Source: Hedera helix (Eukaryota; Streptophyta; Magnoliopsida; Apiales; Araliaceae). From it: a DNA stretch of 64,000 nt. The stretch lies in NCBI GenBank assembly GCA_947179155.2, contig OX359280.1, positions 14,003,001 to 14,067,000 of the forward strand. The letters run 5' to 3'. The first letter of the stretch is position 1, and the number at the start of each line of letters is the position of its first letter. The translations under genes and the position numbers were made by a program. This document shows, in pieces, positions 46,860-57,974 of the stretch. The notes under the pieces are model-generated. The model had not been told where the DNA came from. It was given only the letters and a program-made list of their open reading frames with translations, and did not search any database.

Positions 46860-48714
46860 CAAAACTAAAGGGGAGTCCGGATTGCAAAAATACAGTCTTC
46901 CAAAATAATATCGCATAAATTGGCGAATTAAGACCGCGTGACACGAAAATCGAGAAAAACAAGCCGGACAGCCGCGGATGCACCTGCGGCCACCGACAAA
47001 AAGGACTTTTGCGCGGCTCGAGGGCGGCACACGGCAGCCGAGAATTCGGCGCGGACGGCCACAGCAGGCAGCCGCAGATGCATCTGCGGCTGCCTACTGA
47101 ACCTTATAGATCGGCCATTTCCACCCGAGAGGAAGAAGATGAGAGTTTTTGAAGGTTTTAGAGAGAGAAGAATGGCGAAAATAGAGAGAGAAACCTTCGG
47201 GTTTTGCCAAAAAATATGAGGATTTGTCTCATTTTGTTCAACCTTTACTCCCCACATTGTATCCTACATCCGATTTGAGTGCTAGTGTGTGATTTCCATC
47301 AGTATCAAGACAAAGATTTCAATCTCTCTTAGTGTTGGTGCATATTTTGTAGTTTTATTAGATTTAATCTTTTATTTTGTTTTAATAGTTTAATCGGTAA
47401 ATATTCATTTATTTGTGCATTTATTGGGTGGATCTACTGTGGATCTGAAAATATTTGGTGCATTGTTATTTAAATAGTTTGATTTAGTGTATTTGGAAGT
47501 TAGACCCAATGTAGTCGATATTTGTTTTGGGATCTATGGATTAGGGACGGTTAGAGAGGATTTATTGCGGATAGAATCTCCTCCTAACCTCCCGATGATA
47601 TCTTTTTAGTTTATTTTCTAGCTTTCATGTATGTAGCGATGGCGATGCATTTGTATTGTAAATATGTAATTTTCGGGCCTTAAAGCGATGTCGGATCGAA
47701 AATTGGGTTTAAGGCCCCGTAATAATGAAACGTGCAATTGTGGGCGTTTGGGGTTATTTAGATGGCTCACATGCCCGTGAATAACATCAACGCTATTTTA
47801 AATGCTTGATTTTCCTTTTAACGCGAGAAAATGATTTTGGAATAAATGATAAAACTTTTCATAAAAATCAAGCAAATTAGGATATTAGATACACGAGATT
47901 TAAAAAGTAAAGAGTTTTTGCGAAACTTTGATCATTGTTTGACGAAAAGACTATATTTGGTTTGAAGCGTCATAAAAGATGTTTTCGAAAAAATAAATAA
48001 ACGTTTTTATTAAACTTTGTGCATAGGGTTAAAGAGTTCTAGAAGTTGTCTTCATTTTATTTATATTTACTGTTAGAAGGCAATGTATAGTCTCGATTCC
48101 TATTTGACAAAAGTTTAAAAAACTATTGTTTTCTAAAAATGACATCTAATAAAAAACCTCATCGTTTTCGAAATTAAAATCAATTTTTATTATAAAAAAC
48201 GAAGCCTTGTCATTTGGATCAAAAGACGTCTAAACACTTTCCTGACAAAACACGTTTTCCATAAGAAATCAAAGCAACTTTTATGCAAAAATTCACCACA
48301 ACCATCACCTAGGCACGCGCGCACACACACGTAACTCACACATTTTTAGGATTTAAAGGATAGGAAACATCAAGATAGCGGTAACCGTGTTTCACGGAAG
48401 TCGGGGGGTGCCTAACACCTTCCCCTCGCTTAAGCAAGCCCCCGAACTCTATGAATCTCGGTTTGCGGACCAATTAACTCGAAGTCACATATGAGCCAGC
48501 GATTACGTAAATAAGAATCGGATGAGTTGGTACATCCATTTCAAATATACCAACTGGCGGCTCTGGTCAATTGGCTCATAAAGAAATCGATTTTTCAAAA
48601 CCCGTCGACATTAAGCCGACCCTTTTCAAAATCACATTTAATTCAAAAAGCTAAAATTGGAAAGGGCTTTTTTTTTTATTAAAAAACGAAATGACGAAAA
48701 TCTCGGCGTCGACA
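46860..48714 (-). mobile_element. LTR G' (Tat/Ogre-like), inverted relative of G
   Basis: On the minus strand it starts TGTCGACGCCGAGATTTTCG at 48714 and follows G through the GGAAGGTGTTAGGCACC block (48405-48424), GTTATTCACGGGCATGTGAGCC and the palindrome pair. Similarity fades near 46860, before the counterpart of the G end, so it is probably truncated there; no TSD is visible. Differences from G are many, so the copies are old or from different subfamilies. Confidence 0.75.
46971..47095 (-). repeat. Pair of GC palindromes in LTR G'
   Basis: A perfect 30-bp palindrome lies at 47066-47095 (half-site AGGCAGCCGCAGATG). A 20-bp imperfect one is at 46971-46990 (GCCGCGGATGCACCTGCGGC). Centre spacing is 100 bp, the same as in G. 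Confidence 0.85.
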
Positions 48715-51309
48715 CAAACACCTAGACGAAAAGCATAGATTTTGTTATTTTGATCTCAAATTCTTTGGAAATGTGTATATATTATTCAATCTATTTTAAA
48801 ATATAAGATTATTAAGGATTTCTTTAAAATAATTTAAAATTCAAATTTAATATTTCCTGTATTTCAAAATTAGATATAGATTATTGTTTAGTTTATTTCA
48901 AAATTAGAGATACAATCTATTTTAAAACTATAAAGTGACATGAAATTCTTAATTTGTCATTATTTTTTCATTATCATTTTCAATATCAAACTACCGCAAC
49001 CGAAATCTTAATTAATATTAAGGCAATATTTGAGAATATAAAATTATCTTTATAAGTCGTCATTTTATAAACGTATCTCTAATTTTGAAATAAATAAAGT
49101 ATTATTTAATTTAATTTTAATTAATATAATAATAAATATTGTAAACTACTTAAAAAAATTTATTCATTATAAAATATATATTTTTCTAATTTATAAATAA
49201 ATAGTATCTATTTTAATTAATTTTAAAAAAATGATATTGATATGATAATTTAGAGTAGAAGTAATATAATATATATAAGCATACTAGTATTTATGAGTAC
49301 TAGTTTACCGACAAACACCACGACTGTATTAAATATAAGAATATGTGATCTTAAAGTATAGGAGACTAGGAGAGTTGAATGGAAGAATTGCCAATTTAAC
49401 TGTCAATTTGATTAAAATAAGATGAATAAGAGGGTGGAATAGATAAAAATTAAATAACAGTCCGTTTGAAAGAATTATTAAGAATGAAAAAGGATAAAAA
49501 AACTAAATCACGTTTCTTTTTCTTCTTCTTATATTTTGGGTGGGATCATCGCTCTTCCCTTCCAATATTTTAAGATTATTGGTTGTCCTATTCACCACAC
49601 AGTAATACAATCACATGCATGATTCAGCATCTCCAGTCCAGTAATGTATATCACTAGTTGACAATTTGACCACCAGAAGAGGCTTGACTGTACAGAGCTA
49701 GCTCAGGTTGATGCATCAGAGCATCGCCTATTTGTTATTGTTTTTGCCTGCTGGGTAGGATACTTGGAATGTGAAAAGAAAGAAAGAAACAAAAACACCC
49801 GTGTCATGAAATGGATCTAAAGTCGGTCTGCTTTTCTCTCTATTCTTTCCCTCTCTCCCCCTTATATTATATATTTTGTTTTGTTTTTATTTTATTTTTA
49901 AGTAATCTTTTTTTTTTCTCTCTTTTTTTTTTTTTTTTTTTTTTTTTGTATTAAGAGTTTTTGGTGCTTTTATATGTTAGATTTGGATCCATTTCATAAA
50001 TTTAACAATCGTTTTATAAATTTCAAGAAATACTTTTAATTTAATTGACGTCTTAGAATAAATTAGAAATATTATTAATACTTTGTCTAGTTGATTAAAC
50101 TGGGCATACAATCTCAAGATTATTCTTTTAAAATTCATTCAAAAAATAATAAAAAAAATGAATATTTAATATTTAGGAGTAATGTAGAAAACTAAATCAT
50201 TAATACTTTTTTGAAATATACAAGCATGCAACGTATAAACGGGGAAAAAAATTCTCACTAAAAAAGCTAGATAAAAAGGAAGGGAGAATAGTTTATTTCT
50301 TTTTTATTTTCTTAATGAATTTTAGAAGGATAATTTTGAAATTTTATGCTTACTTTAATTAATTGGATAAAATACTAATTATCTTTATTTTTAATTTGCA
50401 TGTATGCTTTCTTTAAAAATATCAATTAAAAAAAAACAAAACAAATATAATATATACTATGTGCTTACGGTGTTTATATAGTGAAAATAATTTATATGTC
50501 AACAAATTTATAACATAATTGAATTAAAATTTATGTAAATCTTTAATTAAACAGTAAAATAAAATAAATTAAAATAAAATTATTTTTAATTTTCACATAT
50601 TCTATATATTTATATTAATCAATATTTATAATTAATTTAAATTTATCGTTACATGTATCATTACTCTTATAATATTTGTACATAGATGCATCACCTGAGC
50701 TAGGGTAAAACGATATGAGTGCACATTCCACCGTCACCAAATAGAAAAAGAATAAGACCCCACTGTGGATACGAAGTATCTCCGCATGAAGGCATAAAGT
50801 ACCCTATATTTTCCTCCATTAATTTTCTATAGAGAGAGAGAATTGGATGCCATATCAAACAATCATTCCACACATTATTGTAAGCAAATTTACATAAAAG
50901 TGACAAATAAATATTTCGATTCATCTGTAAAGAGAGAGATCTTGAGAGAGAGAGAGTGGGAGAGGAGGTTCGTACTTGTGATAATTAAAAGTTCCACTTT
51001 CTATTATAATTGCATATTGTAGGTGTGCATTGGAGCAAATCTAGATTTGATTTTTGTAATGGTGGATAATTAAATACTACTCCAAAAGCTTTCTTGACCT
51101 GATAATTGCAGGCTGCAGCATTGCTTTGTATATTTAGTAGGATATGAGTTGGCATATTGTAGGTGTGCATTGGAGCAAATCTAGATTTGATTTTTTTAAT
51201 CTCTTTTTACTTCATGTGGGTCCTAATTTCAATTACCTATTTTATTCGTGGAGAGTTTACCTGTTAATTATCTTTAATAGCTTCCTCTCAAACTTTTCAC
51301 CTAAGGTGA
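48715..51309. other. AT-rich non-coding DNA
   Basis: No gene is supported. The interval 48780-49265 has repeated TTTCAAAATTAGA and its complement and ends near AGAGTAGAAGTAAT, perhaps an old MITE. A poly-T run is at about 49921-49947, and a CT-rich tract at 49836-49862. A 43-bp sequence at 51012-51054 recurs at 51152-51194. The minus ORF 50700-50924 has no recognised family. Confidence 0.45.
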
Positions 51310-52300
51310 CTTTGATGGATTTCTGGGACGAAATCTCTTTAAAGAAGGAAGAATATAACGTCCCGTATTTTATTCACTACATTTTCTTCTCTCCTAATTA
51401 ATTAATTAAATTATAAAGTAAGATACAATTTAATATTTTATTTATTTTAAGTGTTCTGGGCCTAAATAGTTCTCTTAATATTATTTAATGAGAGATTTTG
51501 TCTAATTAAATTATTAATAGACTAGCCCAGTTTGAGTTAGTTTAATAAAGAATTTTAGGGTTTAAAAATTTATACGGTTGTATTATTCTTTCAAATAGAC
51601 AAGAAGGTTATAGAGAGAAATTACGTTGAATTAAGAGGTCAAATTAAGGGTTCAATATCAAAGGTTCTATAATAAATTTTACCAAAAGAGAAATTTGGAA
51701 TTTTGTCAAGTAAGGTACGAGTTTTCTCCTTCAATTCGTATGATTCAATTTTTGGTAGAAAAATATCTTATCTTCTTGTTCCACGGAGGTCAGGCTCCAT
51801 CCTTCTATGTTATGTACATGTTATTACTTCCTAGTTTATTACTTGTTGAATGATACATATATGATGTATCACGAGTCGTTTCTTTGCTCCTCCGATAATT
51901 TTGTCCTTGACTTTATTGTGAATTTGGTTATTAATAGTGCTGAAACAAGATTTAAAACAGGCTGGCTTGTTAAAAGTATATAATCTTAATAATTATTATC
52001 ACCTACTTTTATTACTTTATAATTTAATTAATTATTTAGGAGAGAAAAATATATAGTAAATAATGTTGAAATGTGATTTATTGGACCTTATATTTTAGCT
52101 TTGGGTTCGGGTTATTTTATATAAGAATTGGGCTGAGTCATTTTTATTTACCTTGATGGGCGTAGTAAGAAGATAGTCCATTCTAGTATCCTTTCTATTG
52201 GACCGTGTGGGGTGAGTGGATGGAGACGTCATGATTCCACTCATGAGAGGATGATGAGACTTTTGGCGGTGCATGGATGAATATATACAAACAATCTTCC
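51310..52300 (+). mobile_element. Chromovirus tail and 3' LTR start, remnant
   Basis: TTTCTGGGACGAAATCTC and a degraded purine tract (AAAGAAGGAAGAA, 51340-51352) lead into TAACGTCCCGTATTTTATT, a typical chromovirus LTR start. The LTR body probably runs into the Tat element H to the right; its end is not recognised. No coding part is left on the left side. Confidence 0.5.
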
Positions 52301-52328
52301 AAATAAACAAAGTAATGTTTTTCTACAT

Positions 52329-52330
<2 letters not shown>

Positions 52331-52363
<33 letters not shown>
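52331..52363. repeat. (AG)n microsatellite
   Basis: A pure AG run of about 33 bp lies upstream of the primer-binding site of element H, probably within its LTR. Confidence 0.9.
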
Positions 52364-52364
<1 letters not shown>

Positions 52365-52540
52365 ATCAAATATCTTACACTTTCAGCATATAAGTTCTCC
52401 ATTGTGATGTTAATCGCCTGTACTTATCTTCATACCGGAGTATCCCCGGACTGCCCAAGCCGCGACTGTTCTGTGGGCTGTTAACGATTTGTTGAGTATG
52501 CATATATCTTGCTGACGGGTGATTTCGGTAAGAGAGAGAA

Positions 52541-52574
52541 TTTGGCGTCAACATTTGTGCTAGAAGGAGGGCCT
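52541..52574 (+). other. Primer-binding region of Tat element H
   Basis: TTTGGCGTCAACATTTGTGC and AGAAGGAGGG match the layout of plant Tat elements (TTTGGCGCC... followed by GTGCTAGAAGGAGGG). The LTR should end just before it, but I cannot place its exact limits. Confidence 0.55.
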
Positions 52575-52979
52575 GAAGATATTTGGTACATAAAACTAGG
52601 TTGCTTTCATAGGAGGCTGCTCCTATGCTAGAAAGATGTAGCTTAAGCAGGGGGCATCAAGGATCCTCCATTGAACCGCACATGCAGATCAGCATGGGCC
52701 CGAGGAAGGGAAATGGGGAGCTAAACAGTCACGGCGAAGACAGGGGCATGCTCATTCAGTGCCTGTCAGGAGACGTTTGTTTACACCTTCCCTGACAGTG
52801 GGACATGATTCTCGTAGGGGGTGTCCGGAAGAGGAGGTGGCACCATCGCGAAGAATTTCGCAGCATGAGCATGTAGAGAGAGACAGATAGTACATAATTA
52901 GAGAAGCAGAGATTGAGTTGGAGTCTTTAAAATGTGAGCGCTAAGATTGGCAGGCACACCTACTGGATTTGCATGAAGA

Positions 52980-54293
52980 GGGTCCATCCACTACTATCAA
53001 CAGCAAGGAGTGGGCGGATACTCCACAAAGTCGATCTAGGCTGAAGCAAGGATGGGTAAGACGATCCGAATTCAATGATCAACACCAGTCTGAAGGTTAT
53101 ATGAGGTAACCTGACCAGGTCGGTCGATGCAATACAAGGGGCCAACACTAGTCTCAGGGTTATATGTGAAAACATGACCGGGATGGTCAAGGGGATACAA
53201 AGGGTCAACACCAATCTCAGAGTTATATGAGACAACATGACCGAGTCGACCAAGGGGATATAAGGGGTCAACACCAGTCTCAAGATTATATGAGACAACA
53301 TGACCGAGTCGGTCAAGGGGATACAAGGGGTCAACATCAGTCTCAGGGTTATATGAGGTAACTTGACCACGTCGGTCAGGGTAGATCGGAATAAAGGAGA
53401 CGACCCGATTCTCCAGGACGATATTCCCAGGAAAAGGCTTGGACCCCAGAGTATGGAACGGGATATAGAGGTACAAGGATAAAAGCGGGTCGAGAAGAGC
53501 AACGGATAGTTCCTTATGTGCCTATTGCCGACCTGGTTATAGAAAGGATTTTAGAGCTGGAAAAAAGATTGGTTATGGTAAAGGTAAGATCGATGATCGT
53601 ATCCGAGCTGGAGGCATCAAGGCCCATGCCCTTGGACCCAAAATCTCCATTCTCAGTAGCTATTGACCAGAAAAAAGGACCCAAAAAAGAAATTGCCGCC
53701 TTTGGAGATGTACGATGGTTTTGGCGACCCATATGACCACATTAGCTCGTATGAGAGAGTAATGAGATATTATAACCACTCCGAAGCTGGGATGTGTCAG
53801 ATCTTCATAACGACGCTAAAGAACGGGGCTAAATAATGGATGATGTCATTACCTCCCAATTGTATATGTTCGTGGACCGAGTTGTGTGTTCGATTCTACG
53901 AATGATTTGGTAGTAATAAGAAGAGGGGCAAAGTGATGACCTCTTTAATGCAGGTCAAACAGAAGCCCGGTGAGCCGCTAAGTCAGTATGTGCAGAGGTT
54001 CCTAGATGCAGCGGGAACCATTATCGACCTCAATATGATACAAATGCTGGAGTTTTTCACCATGGGGATAGATGTCACCCGAAAGAAAAAGATGATGAAA
54101 GACGTAATGTTCAATCCTCCAAAAGACCTCTTGGACGCATATGACCAAGTCGAAAAATTCATAGCAATCGAGGAGGCCATGGATAGTTTGATACCGAGGA
54201 GCAAAGGTATGGAAAGTAAAGCGTATGGCGAAAATAAAAGTGGAGATAACCGACCTAATGTCTTCGATAGAATGGGGCCGGGAGGAGGATAAC
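52980..54293 (+). pseudogene. Gag of Tat/Ogre-like element H
   Basis: The frame from about 53600 reads PFSVAIDQ, then PLEMYDGFGDPYDHISSYERVM, SEAGMCQIF, LKNGAK-stop-WMMSLPP, CVRFYEWFGSNKKRGKVM, and the open frame 53933-54292 with LMQVKQKPGEPLSQYVQRFLDAAG. This is the retrotransposon gag domain as found in Tat/Ogre elements. Upstream is a repeated hydrophilic segment (53080-53394). Stops at 53834 and in the repeats and several frame changes make it a pseudogene. The gag ends at FDRMGPGGG and stop, next to element F; protease and RT are not seen. Confidence 0.75.
53080..53394 (+). repeat. Five 63-bp in-frame repeats in H gag
   Basis: Units start at 53080, 53143, 53206, 53269 and 53332. In the element sense frame each encodes 21 residues of the type QHQSQGYMRQHDRVGQG plus DTRG. 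Units 3 and 4 are open, while 1, 2 and 5 have stops. The length, a multiple of three, means the array would have kept the frame while the gene was active. The minus ORFs across it are shadows. Confidence 0.85.
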
Positions 54294-56082
54294 TGTGACG
54301 CCCCGAGATCCCACCTTCCTTTAATTATATCTATTTTATTCTGGATGACATAATCATAAACCTTAAACCACATTAACCGAGATCCCGTGCGTCAAACCTT
54401 GACCTTTGACCTTTAAACCCATTGAGTTGACCATAATGCGGTCCATTTTTTTTTCTTATTTTTAAATTTTATTTAACTTATAATCCTTACCTGTCTCAGG
54501 ATCGTAACGTTCACTTACTCTTCCTTACAACTTAGGTCAGCCATTATAATTTGTGACCTAGTCTATTCCAATTATCGTATCATATACAACATTATGATTT
54601 ACATCATATACAGTAAATAAATTTCGTCATTATTCCGTCTATATATATAGCTCTATTTGCATATACCTGTTCCTGTTCGTATATACCTGTTTACATACAT
54701 GTGTCATATATCATTTTGACTGCTTAATTACTCCATACATACGAGTTTATCACATTTACAATTCAACTTAACATACACATAACTTTACCTCATTACAATC
54801 TCTACTTTGAATAATACATACATGGACATTTACCTATAGGAATTTACAAACCATACATCTTCTTATATCATCTCGATTGATCATTTAAAAACAATTATTA
54901 CATAACTTGCAGTTATACAAATTTACATGCTGCAATTTTTCCTCATTAATTCATTCTTTGCTCATTTCTTATCCAAATCAAATCCGTTTTGATCCAAATT
55001 CGTTTCATTATACTTGAATTTTATTCCTTCATCAAATAGTGCCCAATTGGTTTGTCCCAAATTACTTGTCACACCTAAAAACTTAATTTTATTTAATAAC
55101 TCATTAATTTATAATATTTGCCACAATTGCGTATTATTTCACTTTCAAACCTTCTCGGTTCCTTATTTAATGAAATTTAATTTTCCACATCCCAATATAT
55201 TCAAATTGCTCATCTTTTCCTTAAATCGCTTCCTTGAGAAGCACATATCAACCGAATTACCAAAATCCATCATCATTATCCTTTAAGCTCCCAATATCCT
55301 TATTACGATTTTACGTTCCTTTACATATTTACTTCATACACACATCTGTCAACTTAACCCATGTTGCACACAATATTCTTTTCTACTCATCTTCGAGAGT
55401 ATTTCATTCTGTAAATTACACACCATTTACATAATTAAATACCAATTCCGTACTAACTTCAAAACATTCACAATCATTAGTCTTATTATTCCGATAATCT
55501 CCTTAACACACCATTTAGGCTAAACTACTCTTTCCTTCTTTAACTCATATAGTCATACATTACTTTGTTATTCTCATAGCATCGCCTCATCAGGCCCAGT
55601 AATTAAACTCGTTAATATTCATATCCAAGTATCAATTCACATATGTATTTCTTATTTCAATATTTTCTCAAACCTCAAATCATTCTATCTTTACTAACTC
55701 AAATACATACATGTACCTATATATACGTTTTCATATATCCAAGTTGTCACCTACTGACACAATAGTGTTCCATACTGCTTCCTTTCAAATTGCCTTAATG
55801 TAGGCATTACCATTTAATCTTCGAAATCCATTTTCATTATAATTTCTTCAAATCTTAATTCTCTCATGCGCTTTAATGGCTAACTGGTCCTTATTCATAT
55901 CAGGAGTTCCTTGTCATCAAATTTAACCACATAGGTTATTTATAGCACATTGCTCATATAATAATTTATATTTAATCATTTCTTAATACATTCTATCATT
56001 TAAACCACGTTTTATCTCATAACCTTTATTTAATTCCTCAATATTCTCATTTAGAATTTCTATAAAATTCTGGGGTGTCACA
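54294..56082 (-). repeat. Element F 3' LTR
   Basis: Complete 1789-bp LTR. On the minus strand the interior before it ends with a purine-rich TTTTGAAGGAGTGGTGAA (56083-56100), the polypurine tract. Plus ORFs at 55014-55434 recur in the other LTR and are chance frames. Confidence 0.9.
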
Positions 56083-57960
56083 TTCACCACTCCTTCAAAA
56101 AATTTCGTCCTCGAAATTGCTGTGTACTCATTCCTTATTCATTTGCAACATACATAACTTTCTACATTAATTTCAACATAACTTGGCTTTCAACTAAGCT
56201 TACATTCTCTTCTCTCTCTACCCATCTTACCCCTTTCTAACATTCATTCCAGAAGATTGGAATGTCTTTCAGGAATCTCCACAATTGTTCAATAACTGTG
56301 AAGCAACATGAATAAATAGGAATAGCTTTTCCATAAAACTTTTGCTTTCAAAACATAACTTTTGCTTTTGCTGAGGGGTCGTAAAGACCAATGAACATGT
56401 TAAGAATATTAACAATCACAAAGACTGCTAATACCCAAGGGTCATAATCACCAGAAACATGAGTTACGGCGCAACCACGCCATTCATTTTAATTCGGCGC
56501 AACCACGCCATTCATTTTAATTCGGCGCAACCACGCCATTTATTTTTAATTCAGCGCAACCACGCCATTCATTTTAATTCGGCGCAACCACGCCATTTTA
56601 TGCCCTTTGGTACGCTAGGTGATCAATCTATCGCGCCCTGATCTGTTGTGCACAACATTTTTTCTTTTCCTTTGGGTTGAACCGTGTTAACCAACCCCTA
56701 TACCATATCCCCTTTTCAGGGTTGTTCACCTCAGCCTTTAAAACAATTTGCTTTATCCATTATCTGGATTCCAAAAACATTTACTCATTTCATACACAGA
56801 AGGGTCTAGCCGAAACAAATGGCATAGACTCACATCATTAAATTGTTCGTATATTGAAAACTTAGAACTTTTTAAAAATTCATTTTTACCATGACTGCAT
56901 CACATTGCAATATGTAACGATGTATTAGTGGTTAAACTCCCACTTCCATACTTTTGTTACCATGTTCTGCGAATGCCATCATTGGCTCAAAACTTGGTGC
57001 GCTCATTTCACACCATATTCAATAGTGTGACAATGGTTTTATAAATACATTTTGAAAATTTCAAAATAACTTTGTCTAGCCGAATCAATTGGCATAGACC
57101 CATGAATCACGGAATTTTTAAAATAACTTTGATACTTGAACAAAACATTTCGATGGTCTAACATAGATAGAAGAGTGGATTGCCTACCCAATCCTAACAA
57201 TCTCTTCTTTACTTCCTTTCTTAACTAATATAATCATTTCCTTATATTTCTATTTCTTCATATATCTTTAATCTTAGCCAATATCTGAGAATTATATCTC
57301 TTAACTTATGGCTCTCTACTCTAAACTCAACCCTGTTCATCAAACTTGCCACGCATTTGGGCTCAGGAACTTACCACAATCATATGGTTTAAGGAGCTTG
57401 TCCTAGTCAGGCTATAGTCGCCCATTCGCTGAGGGGCTCCACCACATAATCATGAGTCACGAACTTACTATACGTTTGGATTTTCTAAACACGCAACTAA
57501 CCTCAATCTTTCTTACTTAACTCTTCTCACTTCTTACCGTGACGCTGGATCTTCACTGATTATCACGACAGGAAGCTAAGCAAGTACAAATCCCCGTCCC
57601 ATACCGAGGAAGTGCACACTCGGCCACTACCATGAGTCCTCAATGAAGAATCCCACATACCCTAACATTTCCTCAACTTTACCTTTCCTTTACCTTTCCT
57701 TGAACTGATATGAATTTTTATCGATTCATATCTTACTGTGCACGACTCACCATGAGTCCCTTTTATCTTTGATCGGTTTTGATCCTTTATCATTTCTCAT
57801 TATCTTATCTTAAGATATCATTATCATTTTTTGATCCTGAATTCCCAAAATTCATTTCTTACTGACTCAGCTCATCTAGAGTCTTTTTCTTTACTATTCC
57901 TTCTTTCATACACAAAGATAATAGCCTAAGGTACTATTACCTAAGGTCTATAATCTAACT
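56083..57960 (-). other. Non-coding interior of element F
   Basis: No pol motifs. In element sense: a leader block, then a block at 57490-57290 closely similar to 4420-4640 of element A (GACTCATGATTATGTGGTGG, CCCCTCAGCGAATGGG). Two copies of the 26-nt stem-loop (57099-57074 and 56829-56804) follow, then GGCTGAGGTGAACAACCCT with hairpin CCCT-GAAA-AGGG (56721-56710). A TTGATCACCTAGCG motif (about 56630), a 28-bp repeat array and the purine tract end the interior. Confidence 0.7.
56467..56598. repeat. 28-bp tandem repeat array in element F
   Basis: Units start at 56467, 56495, 56523, 56552 and 56580, each with CGGCGCAACCACGCCATT (one has CAGCGC) followed by TCATTTTAATT. The last is partial. The plus ORF over it is a by-product. 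Confidence 0.92.
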
Positions 57961-57972
57961 GCTCTGATACCA
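57961..57972 (-). other. Primer-binding site of element F
   Basis: The minus strand reads TGGTATCAGAGC, tRNA-Met type, just inside the LTR end at 57975. Confidence 0.9.
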
Positions 57973-57974
57973 AC

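Noticed and set aside
53072..53476. Minus ORFs with DPLYPLDRLGHVVSYNLE repeats
   Set aside because: They are the antisense reading of the 63-bp repeats in the H gag; the gag domain beside them is on the plus strand.
55014..55434. Plus ORFs starting MNFIPSSNSAQ, repeated at 58694
   Set aside because: They are antisense frames within the two LTRs of element F; no known family.
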